From: Actinidia chinensis
Lineage: Eukaryota; Streptophyta; Magnoliopsida; Ericales; Actinidiaceae
NCBI GenBank assembly: GCA_009663005.1
Contig: CM018893.1
Location: forward strand, 12,768,552 to 12,778,551
DNA: 10,000 nt
Direction of reading: 5' to 3'
Part shown: piece after piece, positions 1-7,199 of the stretch
How the letters are laid out: each line of letters opens with the position of its first letter
How positions within the stretch are numbered: position 1 is the first letter of the stretch
Translations under genes and position numbers: made by a program
Notes under the pieces: model-generated
Seen by the model: only the letters and a program-made list of their open reading frames with translations
Told to the model about the DNA's origin: nothing
The model's database searches: none

Positions 1-846
1 GAGGGGACCTAGCCTATTTATATAAAGAAGAACTTATAGAATTATTCCATCAAAGACTCTTCATTTTGTTCGCCTACACATTCCACCACGTATCAAGAAT
101 ACCAAAAGATAAAATGCCAAGAGACAAGACCAGGCTTCATGAATCCTGACCCAATAATCCACATTGATCACATTCATTATACTGGTTTCATCCGCATGTT
201 CATAATAGGCTAAGTAAATTCATCCCCTACTTGGCAAAACAAAAGAGTTACAATCAATGTAAGCCCAAATACAAAAATAGTCTAACAATTTCAGACTTGG
301 AAAAATACCCATGCCGAACACACAGTCCTAGGATGCTTGGGCGTGGTCTTGCACCTGGGTTCCGGCATAGTCAAGGAACTGAGCTCAGGCTTTTGGGTGG
401 TCCCTGGATTTGGGCAGGTTTGTGATCGAAATTTACATTAATATATAGATATTTTTTAGTTTGGCACTAAGAATTGCCCTTTTTTATGTTCGGAAGGGCT
501 TTGGGTGGCACTTCAGGCCAGGCTTCAGGTATGGACCATTAGGTCTGAGCTCTACCGATAGAAAATGTTTGAAAAAGTGGTTTTGAAATATGAGTTTTGG
601 CCAACTTTGAGCCAATGTAGAAGAGGCTTTCAATTATCTTCTTAGATGAAACAAAGTCGGAATGTCTTCTTTCGGCGAAGTTTTTTTAATGATATAAAGT
701 ATGTTTAAAATCGATAAGGGATTAATGAGATATTTTTCTTCAAATTTAGCTAGTTGAACTAGTTAAAATGTGGTGTAAAATACTCCAATCTCAATTGATT
801 GTTGAAGAGGCGTGAGAAAGCTTTATAAAGCTCAAAGTTGTAATTT
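1..846. other. Unassigned intergenic DNA
   Basis: No coding region, RNA gene or element boundary could be supported. Short open frames here (such as 231-425) show no recognisable motif. The stretch is moderately AT-rich with some GC-richer patches (about 300-420 and 490-550). It ends at the target-site copy of the hAT relic that follows, so it is one flank of that insertion. Confidence 0.5.
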
Positions 847-854
847 TGGGTATA
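847..854. repeat. Target-site duplication, left copy of hAT relic
   Basis: TGGGTATA lies directly before the CAGGCCCGAC terminus and matches TAGGTATA at 2011-2018 in 7 of 8 bases. The length is the 8 bp typical of hAT insertions. Confidence 0.65.
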
Positions 855-888
855 CAGGCCCGACTCTGAGATTTTCGGGGTCCCTCAG

Positions 889-903
889 CCCAAATCATTT
901 GGG
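889..903. repeat. Subterminal hairpin in hAT end
   Basis: CCCAAAT-C-ATTTGGG is a perfect 7-bp stem with a one-base loop, inside the GC-rich subterminal region of the element. Subterminal repeats and hairpins are usual at hAT ends. Confidence 0.45.
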
Positions 904-961
904 GCCCTTCATTTTGAATAGAACCTACATTTTTAAAGGTACAAATCATCCCAAATAAAAT

Positions 962-1188
962 CGGTTGGCTTCCCCACTTCTGATATCCCCATTTCCTTCT
1001 TGTTCATCCACTAAATTTTCATTCTCATTATTCACTAAAGTTTTAAATTCATCATTTTTCAAGTCTTCCATCAATTGTTCTTCTTGTCTGCCACTCGCAA
1101 AAAACTTGTTAATAATAGCCCCCTTTGAGACTTGGCTAATTGTTCAAATCTTTTCTTCTTTTTTCACATCCTGATGGGGTAATTTTTT
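962..1188 (-). pseudogene. hAT transposase N-terminal fragment (TTF/DUF4371-like)
   Basis: Read on the minus strand across three frames, the segment gives PSGCEK, then KKKKRFEQLAKSQRG, then AIINKFFASGRQEEQ followed by an acidic Asn/Glu-rich stretch (LVNNENENLVDEQEGNGD). This is the layout of the N-terminus of plant hAT transposases with a TTF-type zinc finger: a Lys/Arg-rich start, a 'SQ(K/R)GA..KFF' motif, then a low-complexity acidic linker. Two frameshifts (in the A/G-rich run near 1165-1175 and in the G run near 1125-1130) and a TGA near the start break it. Everything downstream is absent; the sequence passes directly into the 3' terminal region of the element. The plus-strand open frame over the same bases (965-1174) is taken as a shadow. 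The family call rests on remembered motif similarity. Confidence 0.6.
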
Positions 1189-1228
1189 TTAAGAGGTATG
1201 ATGAACTGAGATAAAACAAATTAAAAAG

Positions 1229-1284
1229 AGAAAATAAAGTATTATTTTTATATGTTAGAAAATAAAGTATTATTTTTATATGTT
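1229..1284. repeat. Exact 2 x 28-bp tandem duplication
   Basis: The 28-bp unit at 1229-1256 (starting AGAAAATAAAG, ending TTATATGTT) is repeated without mismatch at 1257-1284. It lies in the AT-rich, non-coding interior of the hAT relic. Perfect identity suggests a recent local duplication. Confidence 0.9.
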
Positions 1285-1960
1285 ATGTAACATATAGTTC
1301 TTTCTTTTACAAATTAAATTATATTTTATAGATTAATAAATATACAATATTTTAAATTGAAAAAAGAAAGCATTTAAGTACTTACTAACACAACCAAATA
1401 TCGACATAACATATTTAATGCATCAAAACAAAAGCACCACTTCACAAAATATAAAACAATCAAAGCTTGAACTTTGTGTGAACTATTAAACAAATAGTTT
1501 CCAAAAGTATAAAACAAATCACAAATACCCATATTATACTTGGAAAAGACAAAAGTACAAAATCAATTAGAAAAAAAATTGCATACCTTGCACCTTGGAG
1601 GTTGATCATTCAGATGAATCGGAAAATGCCGAAATTAACATGAATCATGATCGGCACTTTTTGCCCCCAATATAATTATTATGTGACCGACTTCTTAGTC
1701 TTTAGATCTAAAATATAAAATGCAGAAGCCGAGAAGGAGAGAGAACACCTAGGCTAAGATTTAACTTTCACATTTTGTTTTTAAATTGTTTTCCTTTTAA
1801 ATGCTTCACTTTTGGGTCAATAAAAATATTTGGGCCTTAGTTTTTTAATAGGGACTTAATTTAAGTTAATTGAAGCCTATTTAGTTTTTATTGAGCTTAA
1901 AAGACTCCTATACTATTATATTAATCCATAATAGGAGGGACCCCATTTTGTGGGCTTTTT
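1285..1960. other. AT-rich non-coding interior of the hAT relic
   Basis: No reading frame or motif could be recognised. By position it corresponds to the 5' untranslated part of the element upstream of the transposase start. Confidence 0.4.
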
Positions 1961-2010
1961 TGGAGAGCCCTAAGCCACTGCTTGGTGAGTTTAGCCCAAG
2001 GGCCGGCCCT

Positions 2011-2018
2011 TAGGTATA
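2011..2018. repeat. Target-site duplication, right copy of hAT relic
   Basis: TAGGTATA lies directly after the GGGCCGGCCCT terminus and pairs with TGGGTATA at 847-854, with one mismatch. Confidence 0.65.
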
Positions 2019-2194
2019 CCTCGAGAAATATCCAAGTTTTTAGAGGGGGAGGACCTAGAAGGGCTAGATTTCTCTCTACATGCACACCATATGCCTGTTT
2101 GACCTGACCCAGGCTAGGATCGAGGGTTGTGGCCTTGTAGCTCAGGTTGTGCCTAATCTCTTTGGACCATGGACTCAATGCCCATGTTGATTGT

Positions 2195-2211
2195 TGATTG
2201 TCCAACAATCA
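2195..2211. repeat. Short perfect hairpin
   Basis: TGATTGT-CCA-ACAATCA forms a 7-bp stem with a 3-base loop about 33 bp upstream of the TATA box at 2244. It may be chance or a promoter element. Confidence 0.4.
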
Positions 2212-2243
2212 GTTGTTACTGCACTGAATGACAAACTCCACTA

Positions 2244-2252
2244 CTATATAAG
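2244..2252 (+). promoter_or_regulatory. Candidate TATA box (plant Pol II)
   Basis: CTATATAAG is a good plant TATA box. A CA-rich start-like sequence (CCATAGCACACAC) lies about 30 bp downstream. No open reading frame of note follows; instead there is a 78-bp duplication and a T-rich tail ending near 2690. This could be the U3/R junction of an unidentified LTR or an orphan promoter. Confidence 0.35.
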
Positions 2253-2321
2253 CCAGTCCTCTCTGACATTCTCCATAGCACACACAATCTCTAATAGAGC
2301 CTTCATTCTAGCTTTCTTCTT

Positions 2322-2477
2322 CCCAATGAGAGATCAAACATTGTTCATTTTAGTGTTCTGATCAGTGCGATGAAACCATTGATCAAAGAAGTTCTTCTTC
2401 CCAATGAGAGATCAAGTATCGTCCAGTATGCTGTTCTAATTATTGCAATGCAACCACTGATCAGAGAATTATTATTG
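2322..2477. repeat. 78-bp tandem duplication, two diverged copies
   Basis: CCCAATGAGAGATCAA occurs at 2322 and 2400, and GATCAAAGAA/GATCAGAGAA at 2381 and 2459, all offset by exactly 78 bp. The ends of the unit are well kept and the middle has diverged, at very roughly 75% identity overall. It lies just downstream of the candidate TATA box, in what would be a transcribed leader or R/U5 region. Confidence 0.8.
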
Positions 2478-2830
2478 TATTTTGGGAGGCGACACTCATC
2501 AGAACCAGAGCATTGGTAGGGGCAAATCTTCCTTAAAGACATCGTATAAAACATGAGCCGCAATATAACCTTTTTAGTTTGTAGTTTTTGTATTTTTTTT
2601 TCTGTATTTCTGTTTTGAGTTTGTGATTTTTTGTTTTCTATTGTAATCTATTCTTATATGTTTTAATGAAATTATTATTTTTCCAGTTTTGTCTTGCTCT
2701 TCGGAATAACAGAAAATGGGTAGGCGCCAGCCCTAGTCAGGCTTCAAGCGGGCTGCGGAGCTCTGAGCAAAATTTACAACCCTAAGCATGAATCGCACTC
2801 CTAAAAGTTTGAATAAAACTATCATATTAT
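2478..2830. other. T-rich non-coding stretch, possible old LTR or 3' end region
   Basis: After the 78-bp duplication comes a GGAGGCGACA-type segment, then a T-rich tract (about 2570-2690) containing TTTTAATGAAAT, a weak poly(A)-signal-like string. A GC-richer patch (2715-2770) follows. No coding region is visible. With the TATA box at 2244 this could be the R/U5 part of an LTR, but no TG...CA boundary could be set. Confidence 0.3.
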
Positions 2831-2834
2831 ACTG

Positions 2835-3257
2835 GATGATGATCCATTCTCGCACACCGGGGCTCCGCCCACGAGGTCTTGTCTGCTTTGGTCCAGTAGG
2901 TTCCTCACGATTTTGTCCCCAAAAAGGCCCTCGTAGGGGAGAAAAGTACCCAGCACTTATAAGCTACCTAAGCCCTCACTTCGCACCCGATGTGGGACTA
3001 TGGTATCAATAGTACCCCCCAGTGAGGGGTTAGGGACCTATCAAGCGCATGGCTCTCTCGGTTCCCACATATGGCGCCAATTGATGATGATCCATTCTCG
3101 CTCACCTGGGCTCCGCCCATGAGGTCTTGTCCGCTTTGGTCCACTAGGTCCCTCACGGTTTTATCCCAAAAAGGGCCTTCGTAAGGGAGAAAGGTACCCG
3201 GCGCTTATAAGTTACCTAAGCCCTCACTTCGCACCCGATGTGGGACTATGGTATCAA
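2835..3257 (+). repeat. Two 175-bp direct repeats spaced 248 bp, each ending in a primer-site-like word
   Basis: Copy 1 is 2835-3009 and copy 2 is 3083-3257. They align without net indels, with about 16 mismatches by hand count (about 91% identity). The 73 bp between them is unique. Each copy starts GATGATGATCCATTCTCGC and ends CCCGATGTGGGACTATGGTATCAA. In plants, GATGTGGGACT-type ends followed by TGGTATCAGAGC (the primer site for initiator Met tRNA) mark the LTR/internal junction of small retroelements; here TGGTATCA is kept and then diverges (ATAG, ACAA). An LTR-plus-primer-site unit of a TRIM-like element in tandem is the best guess. The direction is inferred from the primer-site word. Confidence 0.6.
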
Positions 3258-3554
3258 CAATACTAACAATGCATAAAACAATATGAATTTATAAAAAAAA
3301 TTGCATTCTCAAACTGTACAGGTTTCCACCCGTATTAACCAATCTGTGTTTGGATTAGTACATATTTCTTGACAAAGAATGTATAGTTAAGTATTTTATG
3401 AGAAAATTATTTAATTCGTATGTGACTGTAGATATTAATGTAGTCTTGCAAAAAAATTTCTTAGCTAGGAATGCAGATATTTTCGCATCCTCGAAGTCAA
3501 ATTTGGAATAGTGATATACAAGTAGAATTTTTATGTAGTGTTGTGGTAAAAATA
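3258..3554. other. AT-rich spacer, nothing recognised
   Basis: This unique-looking AT-rich DNA lies between the 248-bp tandem repeat and the retrotransposon LTR. It holds no motif or coding frame. Its last five bases, AAATA (3550-3554), are the predicted target-site copy next to the LTR. Confidence 0.5.
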
Positions 3555-4066
3555 TGGGGCGAGCAACCAACACTCAAATTGCTCCTCGATAAATATTTGG
3601 GCGACCTCCGCAGATGAACAAAAGTAAACGACCAGGGCGAGGCCGCTCAAACCCCCTCCGGCATGCAAATCAGACCAAGGCATCTAGAAGATAATTAAAG
3701 TAAAGATGACATAGAAAGGACTGTGTATTCGATGTGCGTGCATTGACCGTACCTTTTTAATGATGGGGGAGCAGCCTTTATACAAGGAAGACTGGAGATC
3801 CGTGTGAGGATAATTAGGAGAGATTTCCAGGCAGTTATGTTTGGGAAATGTATCCCTGTGATACCGAAGAGATAACAGGAGGATACCATATAGAGAACAG
3901 CCTGCCATTATAGGGAATGTGATGGATATGGTTTCCCTGTGGAGGCGAAATCCTTGGAGATAAACTTTGATATAGTGGAAGAGTGATGGAGAGAGACTCT
4001 AGGACATAATCCTTGTGGAGATAGGACTTTCATGGAGATGGTTTTTGATACGGCGATGTGGACAAC

Positions 4067-4083
4067 CTCGCCTACATGGCGAG
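4067..4083 (-). repeat. Hairpin at the expected LTR transcription start
   Basis: CTCGCC-TACAT-GGCGAG is a perfect 6-bp stem with a 5-base loop, 16-32 bp downstream of the LTR TATA box in the element's direction. It would fall at or just around the start of the R region. Confidence 0.35.
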
Positions 4084-4098
4084 CTAGAGGAAGGCCTA

Positions 4099-4106
4099 TA
4101 TTTATA
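4099..4106 (-). promoter_or_regulatory. LTR TATA box (sense promoter)
   Basis: The minus strand reads TGTATAAATATAGG, a strong plant TATA box about 480 bp into the LTR from its U3 end, a suitable place for the promoter of the genomic transcript. Transcription would start near 4070. Confidence 0.5.
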
Positions 4107-4534
4107 CAGGTGAGGTGATCCAATAGTGATAATACGATGGGCAACTGGAATATATTAGGGAACTGGCGATGTGATTATTCAAACGACATGCTCGACTTAG
4201 AATATAAATAGGCGGTTATTTTATCCCACATCAGTAGCTCCTTACTCGAAATGCTGAGATGGAATAAGGGATTTATGAGTAATTAATAAGATAACTGCCA
4301 CCTAATGACGTGGTCATGTAATAATGGCATGTCTCCACAAATGGACACGTGGATGAGGGCAATAAATGTTGAAATAATGGCTTAGGCAAAATGGCAGCGT
4401 GTTAATGGCGCTTTTAGTGGGAAAGGTTGTGCATTAATGATGCTTTTGGCGGGAGAGCCAATTATTAGCTCGGGAGTCAAAACATCGCACGATCTTGGAC
4501 GTTGGAAAAGATAGATCTCAGCCCTCAGTATCTC

Positions 4535-4544
4535 CTATATATAG
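4535..4544 (+). promoter_or_regulatory. Candidate TATA box of the antisense gene, inside the LTR
   Basis: CTATATATAG is a perfect palindrome about 45 bp inside the U3 edge of the 3' LTR and about 140 bp upstream of the ATG at 4682. On the plus strand it would start transcription near 4565-4575, still within the LTR, and the RNA would run across the polypurine tract into the antisense gene. Because it is palindromic it gives no direction by itself. A separate sense TATA box at 4099-4106 leaves this one free for the antisense gene. A splice-like GTAAGT at 4635 and an ATAG at 4678 could bound a 5' leader intron, but 44 bp is very short for a plant intron. Confidence 0.4.
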
Positions 4545-4587
4545 GGGTACTTTTTCGTTTGCGCTACCAAATTGTTGCTTGCTCCAA

Positions 4588-4603
4588 TTTTCTCCTCGCC
4601 CTC
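4588..4603 (-). promoter_or_regulatory. Polypurine tract (plus-strand priming site)
   Basis: The minus strand reads GAGGGCGAGGAGAAAA, 15 purines of 16, one base before the LTR start TGGAGC. Reverse transcriptases of LTR elements use such a tract as the primer for second-strand DNA. Position and composition fit; the single C is a blemish, perhaps from decay. Confidence 0.6.
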
Positions 4604-4991
4604 ATTCGTGGTCGCCTTCTCATCTTTTAGCTCAGTAAGTATCTTCACTTGCCTTAACTTTTATTTTTGTTTTCATAGTTTATGTCCCGTAGGCCCGAAG
4701 TAGCTAACTCAAAAGACTTAAACTTCCTGCCGTCTTGGATATCCGATCACTTAAGAGAGGGATCATCATATATGACTGACGAGGTAAATCAATCTCCTGA
4801 ATCACCTATGGAGTGTTCCCCAATCCCCGAGGTTGACCCTCTTGTTGCCATTCACCCCTCAGTAAAGAAGAAAAACAATATCCTGACCCTATATGAGCTG
4901 GATCTTCTTAGGGAGACATATTCCTTCCCCCCTAGTGTGTAGATTAGGCTCTCCGAGGATGGAGAGACCATAGTTTTCAGCTCAACCTAGC

Positions 4992-5391
4992 GAGGTAACC
5001 TTTTATGAGACCGCATTTCCTGCGGGCCTTCGGTTTCCCATTCACCCTACCATTAGGTTAATTTTGCAGTTTTATAATATCTACCCCGCACAACTCGTCC
5101 CCAATGCATGGTGAAACATTATTTGCTTGATGGCGTTGTGGCGGGTATATAGATATATTCTATCTCTCTTCGAGTTTAGGAACCTATTTAGTCTCAACAG
5201 TAATCCTAAGCCGGATCAAGACTGGTTGTACTTCAAGGCAAGGTACAAAAAGACTCTGCTTGGAGGATACCCCAGCAATGTCATGGGGTGGAAGAGTAAG
5301 TTCTTCTTCATTTTCAGCGACGAGTGGGAGCTTCCTAAAGGTTTATCTCGGGAAGGTGTTCCAAGGGCTCTGAGGACATGGGGTGTTCCAG
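4992..5391 (+). pseudogene. Conserved N-terminal domain of the antisense gene (PF04195-like)
   Basis: In one frame the segment reads EVTFYETAFPAGLRFPIHPT, then a hydrophobic stretch leading to YNIYPAQLVPNAW, a TGA at 5112-5114 where the family has Arg, then an aromatic-rich region ending with GWKSKFFFIFSDEWELP. The motif set 'AGLRFP.HP', 'Y.I.PAQL.PNAWR' and 'GWK.KFFF' is the signature I know from plant proteins annotated as putative gypsy-type transposon or Transposase_28 (PF04195). The frame upstream (from 4682) differs from this one, so a one-base indel lies near 4985-4991. The segment ends with CAG|GTCTGT, a plausible splice donor. Confidence 0.7.
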
Positions 5392-5620
5392 GTCTGTCTT
5401 AACATTTGTTTTTCATTCTTGCCTTTACTCGACGCTCGAAGAGTTAACATTTTATTTTGTATATTTTCTTAATAACCAACGACAACAACCCCCCAGGCTT
5501 ATAATGGGATACGAGCCCAATCTTTGACTAGATTTTCAGCTCGATAGAGAGTCAAGGATGTTATTCAATCCCAGTGCCGCTTGAATCAAAATCATTTCAT
5601 CGCGTCTTTATTTCTCCTAG

Positions 5621-5951
5621 GTCCATGGCGTCTGGGACTATGGGCGAGGAATGTCCTAAAGAGGAAGCACCGAGCTCCTCGGGCGACACGGGTGAGGCCC
5701 GCCTTTCTCGTGATGAACACATTCAGTGAGACAACCATTCTCAAGATGAATCAGTAAAATTCCTAGGAGTCATTAGGACAAAACTAAGGAGGATTTTACC
5801 TCATGTCCCTAACTTAACCCTGCTGAGGTGGTCGGGGGGAAAGTTCATGATCCTATTTTAGATCTTTTTCTGAATGCTCCGAGCTCAGGCTCGGATTCAA
5901 CGTTGGAATCAGGTTCAGATTTAGGGCTACCTCCCGAGCTTAAATTGGATG
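5621..5951 (+). pseudogene. Acidic, Ser-rich middle exon of the antisense gene
   Basis: CTCCTAG at 5620 is a plausible acceptor. From 5625 the frame gives MASGTMGEECPKEEAPSSSG and runs to a TGA at 5727-5729 (CAGTGA, probably from a CGA codon). After at least one frameshift the exon resumes as HDPILDLFLNAPSSGSDSTL and ends LPPELKLD. It ends at ATG|GTACTG (5951/5952). Such acidic low-complexity linkers often differ strongly between family members. The first half is less secure than the second. Confidence 0.5.
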
Positions 5952-6016
5952 GTACTGCCTCTTGTCTATTTTAAGTATTTAATTTTTTTGCGTCTAATAC
6001 ATGTGTTATTTTGCAG

Positions 6017-6453
6017 CTATGTCAAAGAGAATCAGCCTCAAAAAGCTCAGCAAGAAGGTTGAAAAATTGAAGAATAGAGGTTCCGCAGGGGCCCCTATTC
6101 CTACCAAAAGAGTGGTCATTGGCGAGAAACGGTCAAGAGACGATCACCCCAGCTCACCCAGTAAGAAGGGCAAAGCCATGGATAGCCCTAAAGGAAAGGA
6201 GGCTACACCCGTACCCAGCCCAAAAAGAAGATGACTGTCCAGTTGATGCTGGTCCAAAGGCTAGATCTTTGAAGCCTTGGGAGGGCAACTCGCCATCCTT
6301 GGGTACTGTGCTTGGACCTACAACTTCTATTCTTGGTAGCCCGCCATAGCCAAGAAAATTATGCGGGGAGCGATTCCTCCCGCAGATCAAGAACAGGTGG
6401 GGTAGCTATCCCTGGATTAGACGGACATAAAATTTTTCCACGTTTTCAGCCAG
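6017..6453 (+). pseudogene. Basic exon of the antisense gene, nuclear-signal-like
   Basis: The exon follows the acceptor TTTTGCAG (6016). It begins MSKRISLKKLSKKVEKLKNR, then several short Lys/Arg clusters (RVVIGEKRSRDD, SPSKKGKAMD, PSPKRR) that look like nuclear localisation signals. A TGA at 6232-6234 and a frameshift follow. It then continues to AKKIMRGAIPPADQEQV, two TAG codons (6403, 6418) and DIKFFHVFSQ before the donor CAG|GTACCA. The change from acidic to basic composition within one protein is seen in other plant PF04195-type proteins. Confidence 0.55.
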
Positions 6454-6534
6454 GTACCACCTCGATTTTGCATCTAACTTTTGTTCAAGGTTTTCTCATC
6501 GTTTAGGTTGATCTAAAAAATTTGTTTGTAGCAG

Positions 6535-7099
6535 GCACTTGTGCTCAGATCTTCCCTAGCCGTCAAGAGTAGGAAGGTAGGGGAACATACGTCCCTCCAA
6601 GAAGGGTAGGTAGCTTCCATTGAAAGTGAGGTTTCTTGCCTCTATAAGCTTTCTGGTGACTTGGAGCAACAATTAGCCAAGGCCCGAGCTCGGGAGCAAC
6701 AAGCCATCAACGAGCTTGCCAAGATAAAGGTCAACCACGACTCTTTCACCGACAAGTTGGAGAGATCAGGCATATTGGTGGTGGAGCTAAGGGAAGTAGT
6801 GGATAAAGCTCGGGCCTCTACCATGGAGGAATTCAAATCCTCATCAGATTTTTCAGGGGTAATCGAAAATTGTTGCCTCTAATTACTTCGGTGAAGGATT
6901 TGATTTTTGTAAACGGCAGCTCCGTCGCCTCACCCCGACCTCGCCATCAATTTGGAGGGCATGGGACTGAACCTTGATCTGCTGGCTAAGAAATGAGGCT
7001 GCGGAGGGGGAGAACAATGGAGAGAAGAACTTGGGCGATGTTAGCACCCTCCTTCCTGAACATTTGTACATTTTTTTTAACTATACACTTTTAAAATGA
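6535..7099 (+). pseudogene. Coiled-coil and C-terminal exon of the antisense gene
   Basis: It begins ALVLRSSLAVKSRK in phase with the previous exon and has a TAG at 6607-6609 (where the family has Gln, so probably from CAG). From 6652 it reads DLEQQLAKARAREQQAINEL and on through LRE VVDKARAST-type heptads, a likely coiled coil of about 65 residues. After a frameshift near 6860 it reads KIVASNYFGEGFDFCKRQLR, then HPDLAINLEGMGLNLDLLAK after another, and an acidic tail to a TGA at 7097. The C-terminal 'Y..G..F...Q....HP.L' pattern resembles the ends of related plant proteins. Confidence 0.6.
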
Positions 7100-7115
7100 A
7101 TGAAAAGTTTCATTC
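7098..7115. repeat. Perfect 8-bp stem hairpin at the antisense gene 3' end
   Basis: GAATGAAA-AG-TTTCATTC starts at the last stop codon (7097-7099) of the antisense gene. It could help 3'-end formation or be chance; nothing else supports a role. Confidence 0.45.
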
Positions 7116-7199
7116 TTCACCTCATTTCTTTCACAACTTGAATCAAATTATAGTATATCACAAATTTGCTAAGGCAAAATGATTGTCTAAGTGAGTGAA

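Larger units (their letters stand above)
855..2010 (-). mobile_element. hAT-type DNA transposon, internally deleted relic
   Basis: The low-coordinate end starts CAGGCCCGACTCTGAG and is followed by a GGGGCCC-rich subterminal zone (about 855-911). The high-coordinate end (about 1963-2010) finishes AAGGGCCGGCCCT on the plus strand, so both ends share the AGGGCCGGCCC-type terminus common in plant hAT elements of the TTF/MYM-like transposase group. TGGGTATA (847-854) and TAGGTATA (2011-2018) flank it, an 8-bp target duplication with one mismatch, as expected for hAT. A fragment of the transposase N-terminus lies inside on the minus strand, so the 5' end is at 2010. At about 1.16 kb it is far shorter than an autonomous element (several kb): nearly all of the transposase, including the catalytic and dimerisation regions, is missing. 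The end points could be off by 1-2 bp. Confidence 0.72.
3555..4586 (-). repeat. 3' LTR of the Tat-type element (1,032 bp)
   Basis: The plus-strand ends are TGGGGCGAGCAAC at 3555 and GTTGCTTGCTCCA at 4586. These form a 13-bp imperfect terminal inverted repeat (11 of 13) and carry the canonical TG...CA. A purine-rich tract lies immediately outside the 4586 end on the minus strand, which fixes this as the U3 side and the LTR as the 3' one. A minus-strand TATA box sits near the middle. The second LTR is outside the window, so the boundaries cannot be confirmed by alignment. Confidence 0.72.
4682..7099 (+). pseudogene. Antisense extra gene of a Tat element (PF04195 'putative gypsy type transposon'-like), decayed, spliced
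   Basis: The gene runs against pol, tail to tail with it, between integrase and LTR. Domains in order: a leader with MSRRPEVANSKDLNFLPSWI; a conserved globular segment (4992-5391); an acidic Ser-rich segment (about 5830-5951); a basic Lys-rich segment (6019-6231); a linker with AKKIMRGAIPPADQEQV (from about 6345); a coiled coil (6652-6850); a conserved C-terminal segment to 7099. Two introns fit: 5952-6016 joins LKLD and MSKR in phase through one Ala codon, and 6454-6534 joins VFSQ to ALVLRSSLAV in phase. A third, from the donor at 5392 to an acceptor at 5495 or 5620, is uncertain because the phase does not close. Stops lie at 4940, 5112, 5727, 6403, 6418 and 6607, with frameshifts near 4988, between 5727 and 5830, 6232, 6860, 6930 and 6990. 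The function of the family is unknown. Confidence 0.75.

Noticed and set aside
331..345. TGCTTGGGCG, as in the internal promoter of 5S rRNA genes (and Cassandra-type elements)
   Set aside because: Only about 10 bases match; the expected flanking 5S sequence is absent.
231..425. Open frame of 64 codons on the plus strand
   Set aside because: No recognisable motif, no start context or splice support; length is within chance for this composition.
965..1174. Ser/Phe-rich plus-strand open frame
   Set aside because: It is the complement of the hAT transposase fragment, whose minus-strand reading has family-like motifs.
2137..2150. TAGCTCAGGTTG, like a Pol III A box (tRNA or SINE)
   Set aside because: No B box at the proper distance downstream and no tRNA fold; a weak A box alone is not enough.
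1921..2208. Open frame of 95 codons on the minus strand
   Set aside because: It spans the GC-rich hAT terminus and target duplication at 1963-2018, so it crosses an insertion boundary and is a chance frame.
2020..2700. Possible endogenous pararetrovirus promoter or leader
   Set aside because: No coat, movement or polymerase motif nearby; a TATA box and T-rich tail are not specific.
3684..4144. Minus-strand open frames of 74 and 78 codons inside the LTR
   Set aside because: LTR regulatory sequence with no protein motif; two overlapping frames in the same strand argue for chance.
4635..4678. 5' leader intron of the antisense gene
   Set aside because: GTAAGT and ATAG borders fit, but 44 bp is shorter than usual plant introns; kept only as a remark.
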